A DNA stretch of 64,000 bases from Bacteroidia bacterium. Its GTDB lineage: Bacteria > Bacteroidota > Bacteroidia > J057 > JADKCL01. How positions within the stretch are numbered: the first letter of the stretch is position 1; the number at the start of each line of letters is the position of its first letter. The translations under genes and the position numbers were made by a program. Under the pieces are notes generated by a model, which saw only the letters and a program-made list of their open reading frames with translations, was not told where the DNA came from and did not search any database. Shown here piece after piece: positions 24,158 to 33,227 of this stretch. The DNA is taken from contig JACJYV010000005.1 in NCBI GenBank assembly GCA_020635905.1, positions 372,001 to 436,000 of the forward strand, given 5' to 3'.

Positions 24158-25393
24158 TTATTTGAATTTTACTGCAACCATGGTTACATCGTCTGAATGC
24201 TCGGTTCCCTGCGCAAAATCACCCGCCGCGAGCTCCATTTCCATGATCACTTTTTCAGGATCAAATTCCCGGATTTGCTCCAGCACTTTCAGTACTCCCT
24301 TTTCGTCAAAAAGCTCACCTGAAGGATTGGCCTGCTCAACCAATCCATCTGTATAGAGGAATAATACGTCGTCAGGGTGGTAGGCAGTGGAGCCCTGGCT
24401 AACTGAGGGCAAATCAATGATCCCCAGGGGAATGGTTCCTTCGGTCAGGGGATGAATTCCATCCTGACGCACCAGGTAAGGTGGGTTGTGGCCTGCATTG
24501 ATGTAATCAATTTCGTGGTCTCTGGTTCTGACATGGGCAATAAAGAGGGTCACAAATTGTTCCCCCTGGGTTACAGCCAGCAGATTTTCATGCAGTTTGC
24601 GAATCACAGCCTCCAGGCTGTTCTGACTGAGAATGAGGGCCCGTACCTGGGCCTGGAGGTTGGCCATGAGCAAAGCCGCACCAATTCCTTTTCCAGCTAC
24701 GTCCGCAATGCAGATGAAAAAGCCCAGATCCCCGCGGGGAATTACATCGTAAAAATCGCCTCCAATGTGGGAATGAGGCACGTTGTGGGCTGAAACAGAG
24801 GCCCCTCTGATATCGGGAAACTCCGTGGCCAGCAGGCCTTTCTGGATTTTCTCTGCGACTTCCAGCTCGCGGGCCACGGTTTCCTGGCGCACGATCTCGC
24901 GGACCAGGTAACGGTTTTCGAGGGCTGCTGAGAGGAGATTGGCCAGGGTTTCGATGAAGATCAAATCCCCTTTTTTCTCGTTTTCTGTCTCAAAAAAATC
25001 CGCCACCAAAAACCATGCTCCCACTTCATTCCTGAATTTCACCGCCACAATCGACTCCACTCCTGCCTGACACAACCTGGGCTGAGCCGCATTGCAGGCA
25101 TCTGCCACCCCGACTTTCTCAGGCAATTCAGCTTCAAATCCCTCGGAAAATTCTCCAAAACCCCAATTGATACCCGTCTGCAAACCCTGGTCGTTGCGAT
25201 AAATGAAGCGCATTTTCAGCACCCCCAACTGCGCCAACAGGGTGTTTTGCGCAATCTTGAACATGTGTTCGGGTTTATTGCGGGCTGAATTGAAGGACCT
25301 GATCACATCCAGCAGGGCGTCGGCTTCCTGCCTTTTCAGGCGAAGCAGGGTTTCCGGGTCGGAGGAATTATATACGTTTTGAGAACCTTTCAT
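24158..25393 (-). CDS. SpoIIE-type PP2C serine phosphatase with GAF-like sensor
   Basis: 411 residues. Residues ~20-185 form a GAF-like sensor and ~190-411 an RsbU/SpoIIE PP2C phosphatase domain. The metal-binding segments are seen in HIGGDFYDVI, ADVAGKGIGAALLMA, and HSDDVTMVAVK. RsbU-type proteins dephosphorylate anti-sigma-factor antagonists (partner switching) or related targets in the cytosol. Its ATG overlaps the stop of the OppC-like permease gene by 4 bases, so it is translated in step with a transporter subunit. No STAS or HPK-W kinase gene is nearby. The signal sensed is unknown. Confidence 0.9.
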   Translation of the reverse strand: MKGSQNVYNSSDPETLLRLKRQEADALLDVIRSFNSARNKPEHMFKIAQNTLLAQLGVLKMRFIYRNDQGLQTGINWGFGEFSEGFEAELPEKVGVADACNAAQPRLCQAGVESIVAVKFRNEVGAWFLVADFFETENEKKGDLIFIETLANLLSAALENRYLVREIVRQETVARELEVAEKIQKGLLATEFPDIRGASVSAHNVPHSHIGGDFYDVIPRGDLGFFICIADVAGKGIGAALLMANLQAQVRALILSQNSLEAVIRKLHENLLAVTQGEQFVTLFIAHVRTRDHEIDYINAGHNPPYLVRQDGIHPLTEGTIPLGIIDLPSVSQGSTAYHPDDVLFLYTDGLVEQANPSGELFDEKGVLKVLEQIREFDPEKVIMEMELAAGDFAQGTEHSDDVTMVAVKFK

Positions 25394-26652
25394 TTCATCT
25401 TGGGGTCCAGGGCATCACGCAGCCCGAAACCCACTAAATTTAAAGAAATTACCACTAATACAATGGCTAATCCGGGAAATATAGCCAACCATTTTCCCGA
25501 TTCAAATATAATATAGGTATATCCTTCACGGATCATGGTACCCCAACTTGGCACTGGCGGCTGCACACCCACCCCAAGAAAACTCAATCCCGCCTCAATC
25601 AGGATGGCAGAGGCAAAGTTGGCAGCGGCCACGATGATGACCGGGCTCATGATGTTGGGCAATATGTGGCGGGTAATGGTTCTGAAAGCCCCAAATCCAA
25701 GGGATTTGGTGGCCTCAATGTATTGCATTTCCCGAATGGAAAAGATCTGTCCGCGCACGATGCGGGCCACTTCCACCCACATACTCAGGCCAATGGCTAC
25801 AAAAACCTGCCAAAAGCCTTTTTCAAAGGCAAAGGTGATGGATATGGCCAGCAAAAGGGTGGGAATAGACCAAACCACGGAGACAAACCACATGATTACC
25901 TGGTCCAGCCATCCACGAAAAAATCCCGCCATGGCCCCCAGACTGATGCCCACAAAGAGGCTGATCAGCACGGCCAGTAATCCCACGGAAAGGCTTACCC
26001 GGGTGCCCAAAATCAGACGGCTCAATACATCCCGCCCGTATCCATCTGTACCCAGCCAAAAGGTGCGGGTATCGACCTGGTGCTTGAGAAAGTCTTTTTT
26101 CAGGGTTTCGAGGTCTGTTTCCAGGGGCCCCTGACCCAGCCCTATGTAGCTGATTTTTCCCTTTTCGAGGTGATAGGGTTTCTTTTCCGTGCTTTGCCAG
26201 GCCAGGGTTTGATCGGCGGTTTTGTCGGGATTGAGGGCAAAATCAGGTAGGAGAGCCGTGGAGGTCAATCCCGCCCAGGTCTGGTAAATGAGGGTATCGC
26301 CTCTGAATCTGACCAGCTCTTCTTTGCTGAAGGGAATAAATGGCACAGGATCGTAAAGATCAGGCTTCCCGCTGGCCAGAAAGGCAAAGATATTGCGGGA
26401 TTCCTGGGGTGGAATGGCTTTGGGCCTGAGCAGAAGGTGAACGCGGGTTCCGGGCGGATGTTTGGCAAGTTCAAGGATCTGAAAATTGCCTCCCTGGGTG
26501 GAATCGGGTGAAATGGCGTAGCCAAAAATACCCACCAGGGTACAAATTCCCAGGAAAATCAGGCCTACGACCGCGAGTTTGTTTTTGAGAAATCGCTTTT
26601 TCGCCAGATCTCCCGGGCTTAATCCTTCTGATATGGGTTTGCTGCGCGCCAA
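25390..26652 (-). CDS. OppC/DppC-like ABC transporter permease
   Basis: 420 residues with an N-terminal membrane segment (about 27-47) and five more in the C-terminal half. It has the family core FWLGTDGYGRDVLSRLILGTR and the EAA loop EATKSLGFGAFRTITRHILPN, which docks the ATPase. The protein contains an unusually long extracytoplasmic part (about 48-200) between the first segment and the FWLGTD motif. OppC proteins form the inner-membrane channel for peptides with an OppB partner, an ATPase and a binding protein; none of these is in this window. It lies 1 base downstream of a small-protein gene and overlaps the phosphatase gene by 4 bases. Confidence 0.9.
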   Translation of the reverse strand: MARSKPISEGLSPGDLAKKRFLKNKLAVVGLIFLGICTLVGIFGYAISPDSTQGGNFQILELAKHPPGTRVHLLLRPKAIPPQESRNIFAFLASGKPDLYDPVPFIPFSKEELVRFRGDTLIYQTWAGLTSTALLPDFALNPDKTADQTLAWQSTEKKPYHLEKGKISYIGLGQGPLETDLETLKKDFLKHQVDTRTFWLGTDGYGRDVLSRLILGTRVSLSVGLLAVLISLFVGISLGAMAGFFRGWLDQVIMWFVSVVWSIPTLLLAISITFAFEKGFWQVFVAIGLSMWVEVARIVRGQIFSIREMQYIEATKSLGFGAFRTITRHILPNIMSPVIIVAAANFASAILIEAGLSFLGVGVQPPVPSWGTMIREGYTYIIFESGKWLAIFPGLAIVLVVISLNLVGFGLRDALDPKMK

Positions 26653-26653
26653 A

Positions 26654-26920
26654 TTAACGGCCGTTGTGCTTCATCAGTCCTTTGGTGGTGGCGAGGTAAT
26701 GGTAGGCACGCATGTCATCTGTATCGTAAAAAATGCTTTTGACAAAATCACCCGCCTTTGCATCAAATTCCATGACCTGAACCATGCCTTTGTCGATCAG
26801 GGTTTTCAGTTCGTCGGCTACATAGCTTTCCCTCTCTCCCGCCTCGGCGAGGATATTATCAAAAGGCTCTACAAAGTAGAGACTGTCAAGGATTTTGAAC
26901 TGAAGGTCATTTAATTCCAT
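26654..26920 (-). CDS. Small helical protein of unknown function
   Basis: 88 residues from ATG at 26920 (MELNDLQFKILDSLYFVEPFDNIL); a TTG six codons upstream at 26938 is possible but less likely. The pattern LQFKILDSL...ILAEAG...VADELKTLIDKGMVQVMEF suggests a winged-helix-like small domain, which is only a reading of the helices. No family is recognised. It is 1 base from the OppC-like gene, so it belongs to that operon and may control or accompany the permease and phosphatase. Confidence 0.65.
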   Translation of the reverse strand: MELNDLQFKILDSLYFVEPFDNILAEAGERESYVADELKTLIDKGMVQVMEFDAKAGDFVKSIFYDTDDMRAYHYLATTKGLMKHNGR

Positions 26921-27122
26921 GGGCCTAATTTTCTCCAAAGAAAAGAAAAAAGGGAATGGATTGTGAAACGATTAATGCACAATTCCCCCTTTCTCCCCAT
27001 TTCTGTCCGTAATTATACCCATTCGCTCCGCGTTTCTACGGGTTTGTCAAATTCGGCGATTTCGGCCAGCAGATAAATTCCCCCAACCAACATCTTTACT
27101 ATTCACTAAGAAGATCAAATCC

Positions 27123-28562
27123 ATGAAAACTTCACGATTCCTCATCCTTGCCTCCCTCCTGTTGCTCAATTTACCTCTGTTTGGGCAGCTCCCGGGACTT
27201 ATTTTCAAGTCTGCCAGCCCCGCGGTTAATCCCATGGATCCCAACGGCGACGGGCTGATTTGCATCAGCATCCTGGGCTTCAGCCAGCGTGACGATGGCC
27301 CCCAGTCAGAAATTCCTTACTGGCCCCTGCCCAACCTCTTTGGAGAGCCCCATGGAGATCTTTCGTCGGGCAGCACCTGTGGCAATACAGAGTTGGTGAG
27401 TGTGCAGGGAATCCCAGGGCTTTCCAATGGAAGGACCATTTATTCCTTCTATGATAATGTAAACGGGATTCCTGACGACGGGGATGACAGGATGTTTTTC
27501 AGGATCAGGTGTGCGAGTCCCTGGCTGACGGGCAATTTCGGGTTCAGCATTTTGCTTGATACAGACAACGCCCTGGGCTTTTCAGGCCCGCATGCAGATC
27601 CCAATGCGGTCGCTGGGAATCCTGGTTTTGAGATTGAAATCCGGGTCAGGACAGGGGGTGGATCGAAGATCATCATTGACAATGTGGATGGAACCACCAA
27701 CGGCACGGAAATTTTGAATTACCCCATTTCCTCTCATTATCAGGAGTCTTTTGCCTTACTCAACGACCAGGCTTGCCTCCCCAATACTCCTGTATTCCAT
27801 GATTTCTATGTGGTATTATCTGATCTGGGGCTGACTTCCACTTCAGAAATTCACATTTTCTCTGCCACCTCTCAATCAGGCTTGTCTGTGCTTTCGGGTA
27901 GCGGCGCGGACTGGTACGGCATTGACGATCAATTATTTTCCAGCGAAGATTTGTTGGTTTCAGCCCTGTTTGAAAAATTTTCCTCCACTCCCATTGGGGA
28001 ACTGGGGCTTAACGGCAAAGGCTGGCTGAATTTGGTTGGTTTGGATCTGACTGGCGAATTTTCTGAGGACAGGGTGGAATTGCAATGGAAGGATTGTACG
28101 GAAAATCAGGTTCTCGAGTACTTCGTGGAAAAAAGCATGGACGGGCATCAGTTTGAAACAATCGGAAAAAAGGTTCCAACGGGGTCTGATTCTGATCCCA
28201 TTTTACTCTATGATTACGATTATGCGCAGGGGGATAATTTTTATCGCCTGGTCGCCATTACCGCTAATGGAGGTGAATACCACTCTCCATCCATCAACGT
28301 GAAAATTAATCCATCAGAAAACTCCCCCGTTACGTTTTACCCCAACCCTTCCAATGGAATTCTCAGGGTGAAATACCCGGCAGAGGCAACCCACCCTCAG
28401 TTGAATATTTATGCCCATGACCGGCTGATAAAGTCTCCCCTTTTACCCGCAGACGGAAGTGGGGAAGGCATGATCGACCTGGATGTGGGTGCGGGAATAT
28501 ATCTGGCCAGATTTTATGTCAATGGAAAATGGTACAGTGAAAAGATTTTAGTAAACCATTGA
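27123..28562 (+). CDS. Secreted protein with T9SS type A sorting domain
   Basis: 479 residues with a signal peptide (MKTSRFLILASLLLLNLPLFGQ). The middle is a Gly/Asp-rich beta region of unknown function with possible Ca-binding DPNGDG. A fibronectin-like segment (about 315-400, VELQWKDCTENQVLEYFVEKSMDG) is followed by the type IX secretion C-terminal domain (about 405-479: FYPNPSNGILRV, GIYLARFYVNGKWYSEKIL). The latter sends the protein through the T9SS to the cell surface. Nothing shows a catalytic activity. It is single, with its stop 40 bases from the convergent glycosyltransferase stop. Confidence 0.88.
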   Translation: MKTSRFLILASLLLLNLPLFGQLPGLIFKSASPAVNPMDPNGDGLICISILGFSQRDDGPQSEIPYWPLPNLFGEPHGDLSSGSTCGNTELVSVQGIPGLSNGRTIYSFYDNVNGIPDDGDDRMFFRIRCASPWLTGNFGFSILLDTDNALGFSGPHADPNAVAGNPGFEIEIRVRTGGGSKIIIDNVDGTTNGTEILNYPISSHYQESFALLNDQACLPNTPVFHDFYVVLSDLGLTSTSEIHIFSATSQSGLSVLSGSGADWYGIDDQLFSSEDLLVSALFEKFSSTPIGELGLNGKGWLNLVGLDLTGEFSEDRVELQWKDCTENQVLEYFVEKSMDGHQFETIGKKVPTGSDSDPILLYDYDYAQGDNFYRLVAITANGGEYHSPSINVKINPSENSPVTFYPNPSNGILRVKYPAEATHPQLNIYAHDRLIKSPLLPADGSGEGMIDLDVGAGIYLARFYVNGKWYSEKILVNH

Positions 28563-28603
28563 TTTGTAATGGGGGAATGATCCAAAAGATCTTCTCGCCG
28601 TTT

Positions 28604-29731
28604 TTACTTCACCCTTCTCCCCTTCCACTCATACTTCCCCATATTTCCTGCGATACCCGCCCAGATCAGGTAGGGAATGTGCAAAATCTCCTCGGGGATC
28701 AGGTATTTCAGCAGGAATTGATTTTGGAAAAATCGGGAAGCTCGCCACAAAATGAAACCATCTGCCAGACTTTTAAGCAGAAATCCTGCAAAAAGCACCA
28801 TTAACATCCTCCAATCCCAGATGCTGAATATCAGCGCCAATGGAAAAAACCACATGGCCAGCCAGCTGACGGTCAGTTGAAGGGTCATGAATTTATTTTT
28901 GTAGTGCCGGCTTTTGCTAACCCAGCGAATACGCTGGGCTTTGAGACTGGCCCAGTCGGGTTGGGCCGGGGTTCGCACGATAGCGGCCTTTGCGAATGCA
29001 AATTTCGCCTGCCAATCTGTTTGCAGCAATATTTTTTGCAGCAATAATTCGTCATCGCCCGAGGCGATATCGTCAATGCCTGCATAGCCGTCCACCAGGT
29101 CAAAGGTCGCACGGCGAAAGGCCAGATTGGCCCCGTTGGCCAGATTGGGGGCTCCTGCCTGCATGGAGGCAGCTCCCACAGCCACCAGCCCCATGAACTC
29201 GAGGGCCTGGAATTTTTCCAGCCAGGTCAGGCCGGGCACCAGTTGCACGGGACCAGAAACGAGGCCCGTTCGGGCCGAGAAGGCGGCCACCATGGTTTTC
29301 ACCCAGGTGGGAGTCACCAGGCAATCCGCATCTGTGGTCAGGATAATTTCACCTGAGGAAAGCGAAATTCCCTGAGCCAGAGCCGCTTTTTTATGAGAAT
29401 TGAGCCCGTCTTTTTCAAGGGAAACCACCCGCAAGCGGGGAAACTCAATAGCCAGCTTTTGCGCAATTTCAAGGGTTTGATCCTCAGAATGATCATTCAC
29501 CAAAATCACTTCCAATAATGCTGTCGGGTAATCCTGATTCAGGACGGAACGTAAACATGCCTCCAGATTTTTCTCCTCGTTGCGGGCGGGAATGATCACA
29601 CTGACCTTGGTTTTGGAGGGATTTTCAGAGGGATGAATTTCTTCCAGTTTTCCCCACCAATGCCCATTCCAAAGGATGTACAGGGCATACCAAAACAGAA
29701 AAATCCCGAAGGGAAGCAGGGCCCAGATCAT
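28604..29731 (-). CDS. Membrane-anchored glycosyltransferase family 2
   Basis: 375 residues. An N-terminal membrane segment (2-22) is followed by a GT-A domain with VSVIIPARNEEKNLEACL (residue ~43), VNDHSEDQT, and the metal-binding TTDADCLV. Two or three membrane helices lie at the C-terminus (about 290-365). This matches processive or lipid-linked family 2 enzymes that build glycans or glycolipids at the inner membrane. Its start overlaps the flippase-like gene by 4 bases (ATGA), so the two act in one operon, in line with lipid-linked sugar formation and its membrane handling. The donor sugar cannot be read from the sequence. Confidence 0.88.
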   Translation of the reverse strand: MIWALLPFGIFLFWYALYILWNGHWWGKLEEIHPSENPSKTKVSVIIPARNEEKNLEACLRSVLNQDYPTALLEVILVNDHSEDQTLEIAQKLAIEFPRLRVVSLEKDGLNSHKKAALAQGISLSSGEIILTTDADCLVTPTWVKTMVAAFSARTGLVSGPVQLVPGLTWLEKFQALEFMGLVAVGAASMQAGAPNLANGANLAFRRATFDLVDGYAGIDDIASGDDELLLQKILLQTDWQAKFAFAKAAIVRTPAQPDWASLKAQRIRWVSKSRHYKNKFMTLQLTVSWLAMWFFPLALIFSIWDWRMLMVLFAGFLLKSLADGFILWRASRFFQNQFLLKYLIPEEILHIPYLIWAGIAGNMGKYEWKGRRVK

Positions 29732-30738
29732 GTAGGTTTGTTTTTGCGGAAACCCAGTTTCCAGCCATACAAAAAGACTACTCCCACCAGTGAGGGGGCG
29801 ATAATATTGATCACATACAAAGCCAGGGTACTTTTCAGGGCGATCCAGGGGGCGATGGAAAAGAGCCCCATGATGGAGATTGCGGCTGATTCTCTCACCC
29901 CCAGTTCAGACAATCCCACAAAAGGAACCAAAGATTTCAGCAAAAAGATCATGGCCACCATACCGTAAGCCAGCAAAACATTTCCCCCAAAACCAAAACC
30001 ATAGAGCAGGAGTACGTACTGGGTGGAAAATACAAGGTACCTGAACATGGAAAGCAGCAGGATTTTACGCAGCAATCCAGTTTTGACGTGCTCCAGGGTG
30101 GCAGCGACCTTTTCAGCCCAGGGCTTGCGAATCTCCAGCCTGCGCAGGATCAGCAGCAAAAAACGGGGATTGAAAACAAATCCCACAATAAAAAAAAGCA
30201 TGCCTCCCAGCACCAGAGAAATCAGTTGCGCTGAGGCTTTGGAGCCAAAAAAATCTTCAATCACCTCTCCATATTCCCCCAGCATGATCAGCAGGGCCAC
30301 GATACCCGAAACCAGGGTGATAAACATCTGGCTGATGCGGTCCAGGAAGGTTAATAAGGTCGCTTCCAGGCGATGACCTTCCTCCAGATACAGCACCCGT
30401 CCTGCATACTCTCCCAGACGATTGGGGGTAAAAATCCCGGTCGTCATGCCTGAAAGTACAGCCTTGATGGCAGTGGATAAGGCAATTTCAGGGTAAAATT
30501 CCCGCATCAGCAACTGCCATTTACGGGCCTCAACTCCCAGATTCAAAGCCAGCAAAAGCGCCGCGGGGATCAATAATAATCCTGTGTCAGCAGGGATATT
30601 GAGAAAAAGTTCGTACGGGGTAATGCTTCCATCCAGTACGCCGTGACTTTGGGTCAGTTTATAACCCACATAAGCGAAAGCCGCGAGCGAAACCGCGACT
30701 TTGAGGGAAAATGAAATCCATTTTCTGGATGCCTTCAT
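29728..30738 (-). CDS. Lysylphosphatidylglycerol synthase TM region / UPF0104 membrane protein
   Basis: 336 residues with about eight hydrophobic segments (roughly 10-28, 50-72, 118-140, 155-175, 205-225, 235-260, 275-300, 305-330) and the family features NLGVEARKWQLLMR, GMTTGIFTPNRLGEYAGR and SLVPFVGLSELGVRESAA. These proteins (UPF0104, related to MprF's membrane part and to undecaprenyl-linked glycolipid factors) sit in the inner membrane; function is mostly assigned only by context. The 4-base overlap with the GT2 gene suggests that it handles the lipid product of the neighbour. It lies 30 bases from the MBL-fold gene upstream. Confidence 0.85.
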   Translation of the reverse strand: MKASRKWISFSLKVAVSLAAFAYVGYKLTQSHGVLDGSITPYELFLNIPADTGLLLIPAALLLALNLGVEARKWQLLMREFYPEIALSTAIKAVLSGMTTGIFTPNRLGEYAGRVLYLEEGHRLEATLLTFLDRISQMFITLVSGIVALLIMLGEYGEVIEDFFGSKASAQLISLVLGGMLFFIVGFVFNPRFLLLILRRLEIRKPWAEKVAATLEHVKTGLLRKILLLSMFRYLVFSTQYVLLLYGFGFGGNVLLAYGMVAMIFLLKSLVPFVGLSELGVRESAAISIMGLFSIAPWIALKSTLALYVINIIAPSLVGVVFLYGWKLGFRKNKPT

Positions 30739-30768
30739 GGATAAAATCTGGACGGATTGTCTGATGGT

Positions 30769-32169
30769 TCAGATCACAAAAGTTTCGCCCCGGGAGGGGA
30801 TGGTAACCTGATCGTATCCTTTTCCGGCCAAAAAATCTGCAAACATGTGGGCCCGATCCACTTCACCATGGACCAAAAAGATGCGCTGGACAGTTTTTTT
30901 GTCCTGGTTGCTGATAAAATTAAATAATTCGGTCTGGCCCGCGTGCCCACTGTAGGCATTGAGTTTTTTAATTCTCGCGTTAACGTGATATTCCTCTCCA
31001 TGAATCTTCACTGTTTTGGCTCCATTGACGATTTTCTCGCCCAGGGTGCCATTGGCGCAGTAACCCACCACCAGAATGGTGTTTTTGGGATTTTCAATGG
31101 AATTTGCAAGGTGATGCAGAATGCGACCCGCTGTCATCATGCCTGAAGCAGAAATAATGACGCAGGGCCCCTGGCGTGAATTCAGCGCCTTGCTGGCCTC
31201 CACGTCGCGGATGTAGTGCATGCGATTCCAGCCAAACGGATTGGGATCTTCCTTCAGGTACATGCGCAGGTCCTCGTCGTAGCACTCAGGGTGCATCTCA
31301 AAAACCTGGGTGGCATTCACAGCCAACGGACTGTCCAGAAACACGGGAATAGGGGGCAATTTGCCCTGATTTTCCAGTTTGTCCATGGTGTAAACCAGAT
31401 TTTGGGTCCGGCCAACGGAGAAAGCGGGAATGATCAGCTTGCCCCGATTTTCGACACAAGTCTCGCGGATTACTTCCAGCAAGGCATTTTCAGCATCAGG
31501 AATGAACTCATGGTCTTTGCCCCCGTAGGTCGATTCGCTGATCAGGTAATCACAAGGGGGCATGGGCACAGGATTCCTCAAAATCAGCGAGTCCGGGCGA
31601 CCCACATCCCCCGTAAAACCAATTCTCAGGGTGCGGTCTCCTTCTTTGATGGTCAGATTGACAGAAGCAGAGCCGAGCATGTGTCCAGCGTCCAGGAAGA
31701 GCAATTCCACCCCGGGCAGGATTTGCCTGGTACGATTATAGGAAATGGTCTGAAAAAGGTCCATCGCAGCGGGAACATCCGCTTCTGTGTACAGAGGAAC
31801 GACTTCGTCCAAACCTTTTCTGCGCCGCCAGCGATTGTCGTATTCAGCGGTGCGTTCCTGTATCCTGGCTGAATCCATGAGCAACAGGGAAGCCAGGTCA
31901 AAGGTGGCATGGGTGGAATAAATATCTCCCCGAAATCCCTCCCTGACCAGTTGAGGAATATTTCCGCAGTGGTCAATGTGGGCATGGGAAAGTATCAGAA
32001 CATCAATTTCCGGGGGTTCGCAGGGGAAAGTGGTATTATACTCCGTGGCAAATCCTTCTCCTCCCTGATACAAGCCACAATCGAGCAGGATTTTTTTGCC
32101 ATTGTCCAGTTCAAGCAGGTGCATGCTGCCAGTTACGGTTTGGGCCGCACCCCAGAATTTTAGTTTCAT
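30769..32169 (-). CDS. MBL-fold beta-CASP ribonuclease-like hydrolase
   Basis: 466 residues. The metallo-beta-lactamase part has the metal ligands HAHIDHCG (H62, H64, D66, H67), TGDVGRPD, and DAGHMLGSAS. The beta-CASP part (about 240-400) has FSVGRTQNLVYTM, SASGMMTAGRIL, and YSGHAGQTELFNF. The protein belongs to the group of RNA-processing exonuclease-like MBL/beta-CASP proteins without KH domains. It likely acts in cytosolic RNA metabolism; substrate is unknown. It is divergently placed from ruvC (42 bases apart) and upstream of the flippase-like and GT2 genes. Confidence 0.9.
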   Translation of the reverse strand: MKLKFWGAAQTVTGSMHLLELDNGKKILLDCGLYQGGEGFATEYNTTFPCEPPEIDVLILSHAHIDHCGNIPQLVREGFRGDIYSTHATFDLASLLLMDSARIQERTAEYDNRWRRRKGLDEVVPLYTEADVPAAMDLFQTISYNRTRQILPGVELLFLDAGHMLGSASVNLTIKEGDRTLRIGFTGDVGRPDSLILRNPVPMPPCDYLISESTYGGKDHEFIPDAENALLEVIRETCVENRGKLIIPAFSVGRTQNLVYTMDKLENQGKLPPIPVFLDSPLAVNATQVFEMHPECYDEDLRMYLKEDPNPFGWNRMHYIRDVEASKALNSRQGPCVIISASGMMTAGRILHHLANSIENPKNTILVVGYCANGTLGEKIVNGAKTVKIHGEEYHVNARIKKLNAYSGHAGQTELFNFISNQDKKTVQRIFLVHGEVDRAHMFADFLAGKGYDQVTIPSRGETFVI

Positions 32170-32211
32170 ATCCTTTCGATCGGGTTTAAACCTTGCTAAA
32201 TTAAGTTTATT

Positions 32212-32814
32212 ATGCGTATTTCACAGGCCATGGAAGGAAAAATCCCGGATGATCGCGTCATTCTTGGCATTGACCCCGGTACCAATGTGACCGGCTACGG
32301 CATTATTGGGTGCAGCGGCAACAAAATGGCGCTCATGACTTACGGCATCATCGACATGACCAAAAGCAAGGGCGACCATCCTGACAAACTGAAGAAGATT
32401 TTCGAGCGGGTTTTGAGTCTGATTGATGAATTTCACCCGGACGAGGTATCTCTGGAAGCTCCGTTTTACGGCAAAAATATCCAATCCATGCTGAAGCTGG
32501 GCCGGGCCCAGGGAGTGGCCATGGCGGCTGCACTCTACCGCAATATTCCCATTGTGGAATATGCCCCCAAAAAGGTGAAAATGTCGATTACGGGTAACGG
32601 AAATGCCAGCAAGGAACAGGTCAGCAGGATGCTGGAAACTTTGTTGAACTTCAAGGCCGAAGGCCTTTTGGATGCCACAGACGGCCTGGCCCTGGCGGTT
32701 TGCCACTTTTTCCAAAATGCAAAACCCGGCAGCAAAGCTGGCGGAAGCAGCAAAGGACAATCCAACTGGAAATCTTTCATTTCAGAAAATCCCAATCGTC
32801 TGAAGAAAAATTAA
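32212..32814 (+). CDS. ruvC: Crossover junction endodeoxyribonuclease RuvC
   Basis: 200 residues. The resolvase RuvC cuts Holliday junctions as a dimer with RuvAB. Seen: the first catalytic Asp D21 in ILGIDPGTNVTGYG, Glu in VSLEAPFYGKN, and the Asp pair in LDATDGLALAVCHFF. The region SKEQVSRMLETLL follows the usual order. The C-terminus after residue 170 (KPGSKAGGSSKGQSNWKS) is a short basic disordered tail. The start may also be the ATG at codon 7 (32230, MEGKIPDDRVILG). It is divergent from the MBL gene and its stop lies 8 bases from the convergent HIT gene. Confidence 0.95.
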   Translation: MRISQAMEGKIPDDRVILGIDPGTNVTGYGIIGCSGNKMALMTYGIIDMTKSKGDHPDKLKKIFERVLSLIDEFHPDEVSLEAPFYGKNIQSMLKLGRAQGVAMAAALYRNIPIVEYAPKKVKMSITGNGNASKEQVSRMLETLLNFKAEGLLDATDGLALAVCHFFQNAKPGSKAGGSSKGQSNWKSFISENPNRLKKN

Positions 32815-32822
32815 TCCTGTTT

Positions 32823-33221
32823 TTAACGGATATTTTCCCGGATGGCCAGAGTCAGTTTGCCCATTTCCTCAGGAGTCATTTGGACCCTTGGATTCGAAAA
32901 ATGAATATCTGACTCCCCCTTCACCAGCGGGATCAGGTGAATATGGGCATGAGGTACCTCCAATCCCAGCACCACCACTCCAATACGGATACATTCAATT
33001 GATTTTTTGAGGGCAATGGCAACTTCCTTGGCAAACAACTGAAGTCCCAGATACTGGTCGTCGGTCAGATCGAACAGGTTATCGACCTCGGTTTTGGGAA
33101 TGCAAAGGGTATGCCCTTTGGTGAGCGGGCGGATGTCCAGAAAAGCCAGGAAATCTTCCGTTTCGGCAATTTTGTAGCAGGGAATTTCCCCTTTTACGAT
33201 TTTGGTGAAGATGGAGGCCAT
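32823..33221 (-). CDS. HIT family nucleotide-binding hydrolase
   Basis: 132 residues, cytosolic, of the HIT (histidine triad) superfamily of nucleoside-phosphoramidate or dinucleoside-polyphosphate hydrolases. The triad HAHIH is at residues 91-95 in LEVPHAHIHLIPL. The N-terminus is ASIFTKIVKGEIPCYKI, near the typical SIF..I..GEIP. The substrate is not predictable. It starts 6 bases after the stop of greA, so the two form one operon in the minus orientation. Confidence 0.92.
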   Translation of the reverse strand: MASIFTKIVKGEIPCYKIAETEDFLAFLDIRPLTKGHTLCIPKTEVDNLFDLTDDQYLGLQLFAKEVAIALKKSIECIRIGVVVLGLEVPHAHIHLIPLVKGESDIHFSNPRVQMTPEEMGKLTLAIRENIR

Positions 33222-33227
33222 AGCGTT

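Noticed and set aside
26939..27010. A possible minus-strand hairpin-plus-T tract (GGAATTGTG...CACAATCC then CCCTTTTTTCTTTT).
   Set aside because: No minus-strand gene lies upstream of it to be terminated, and the stem has a bulge; left unassigned.
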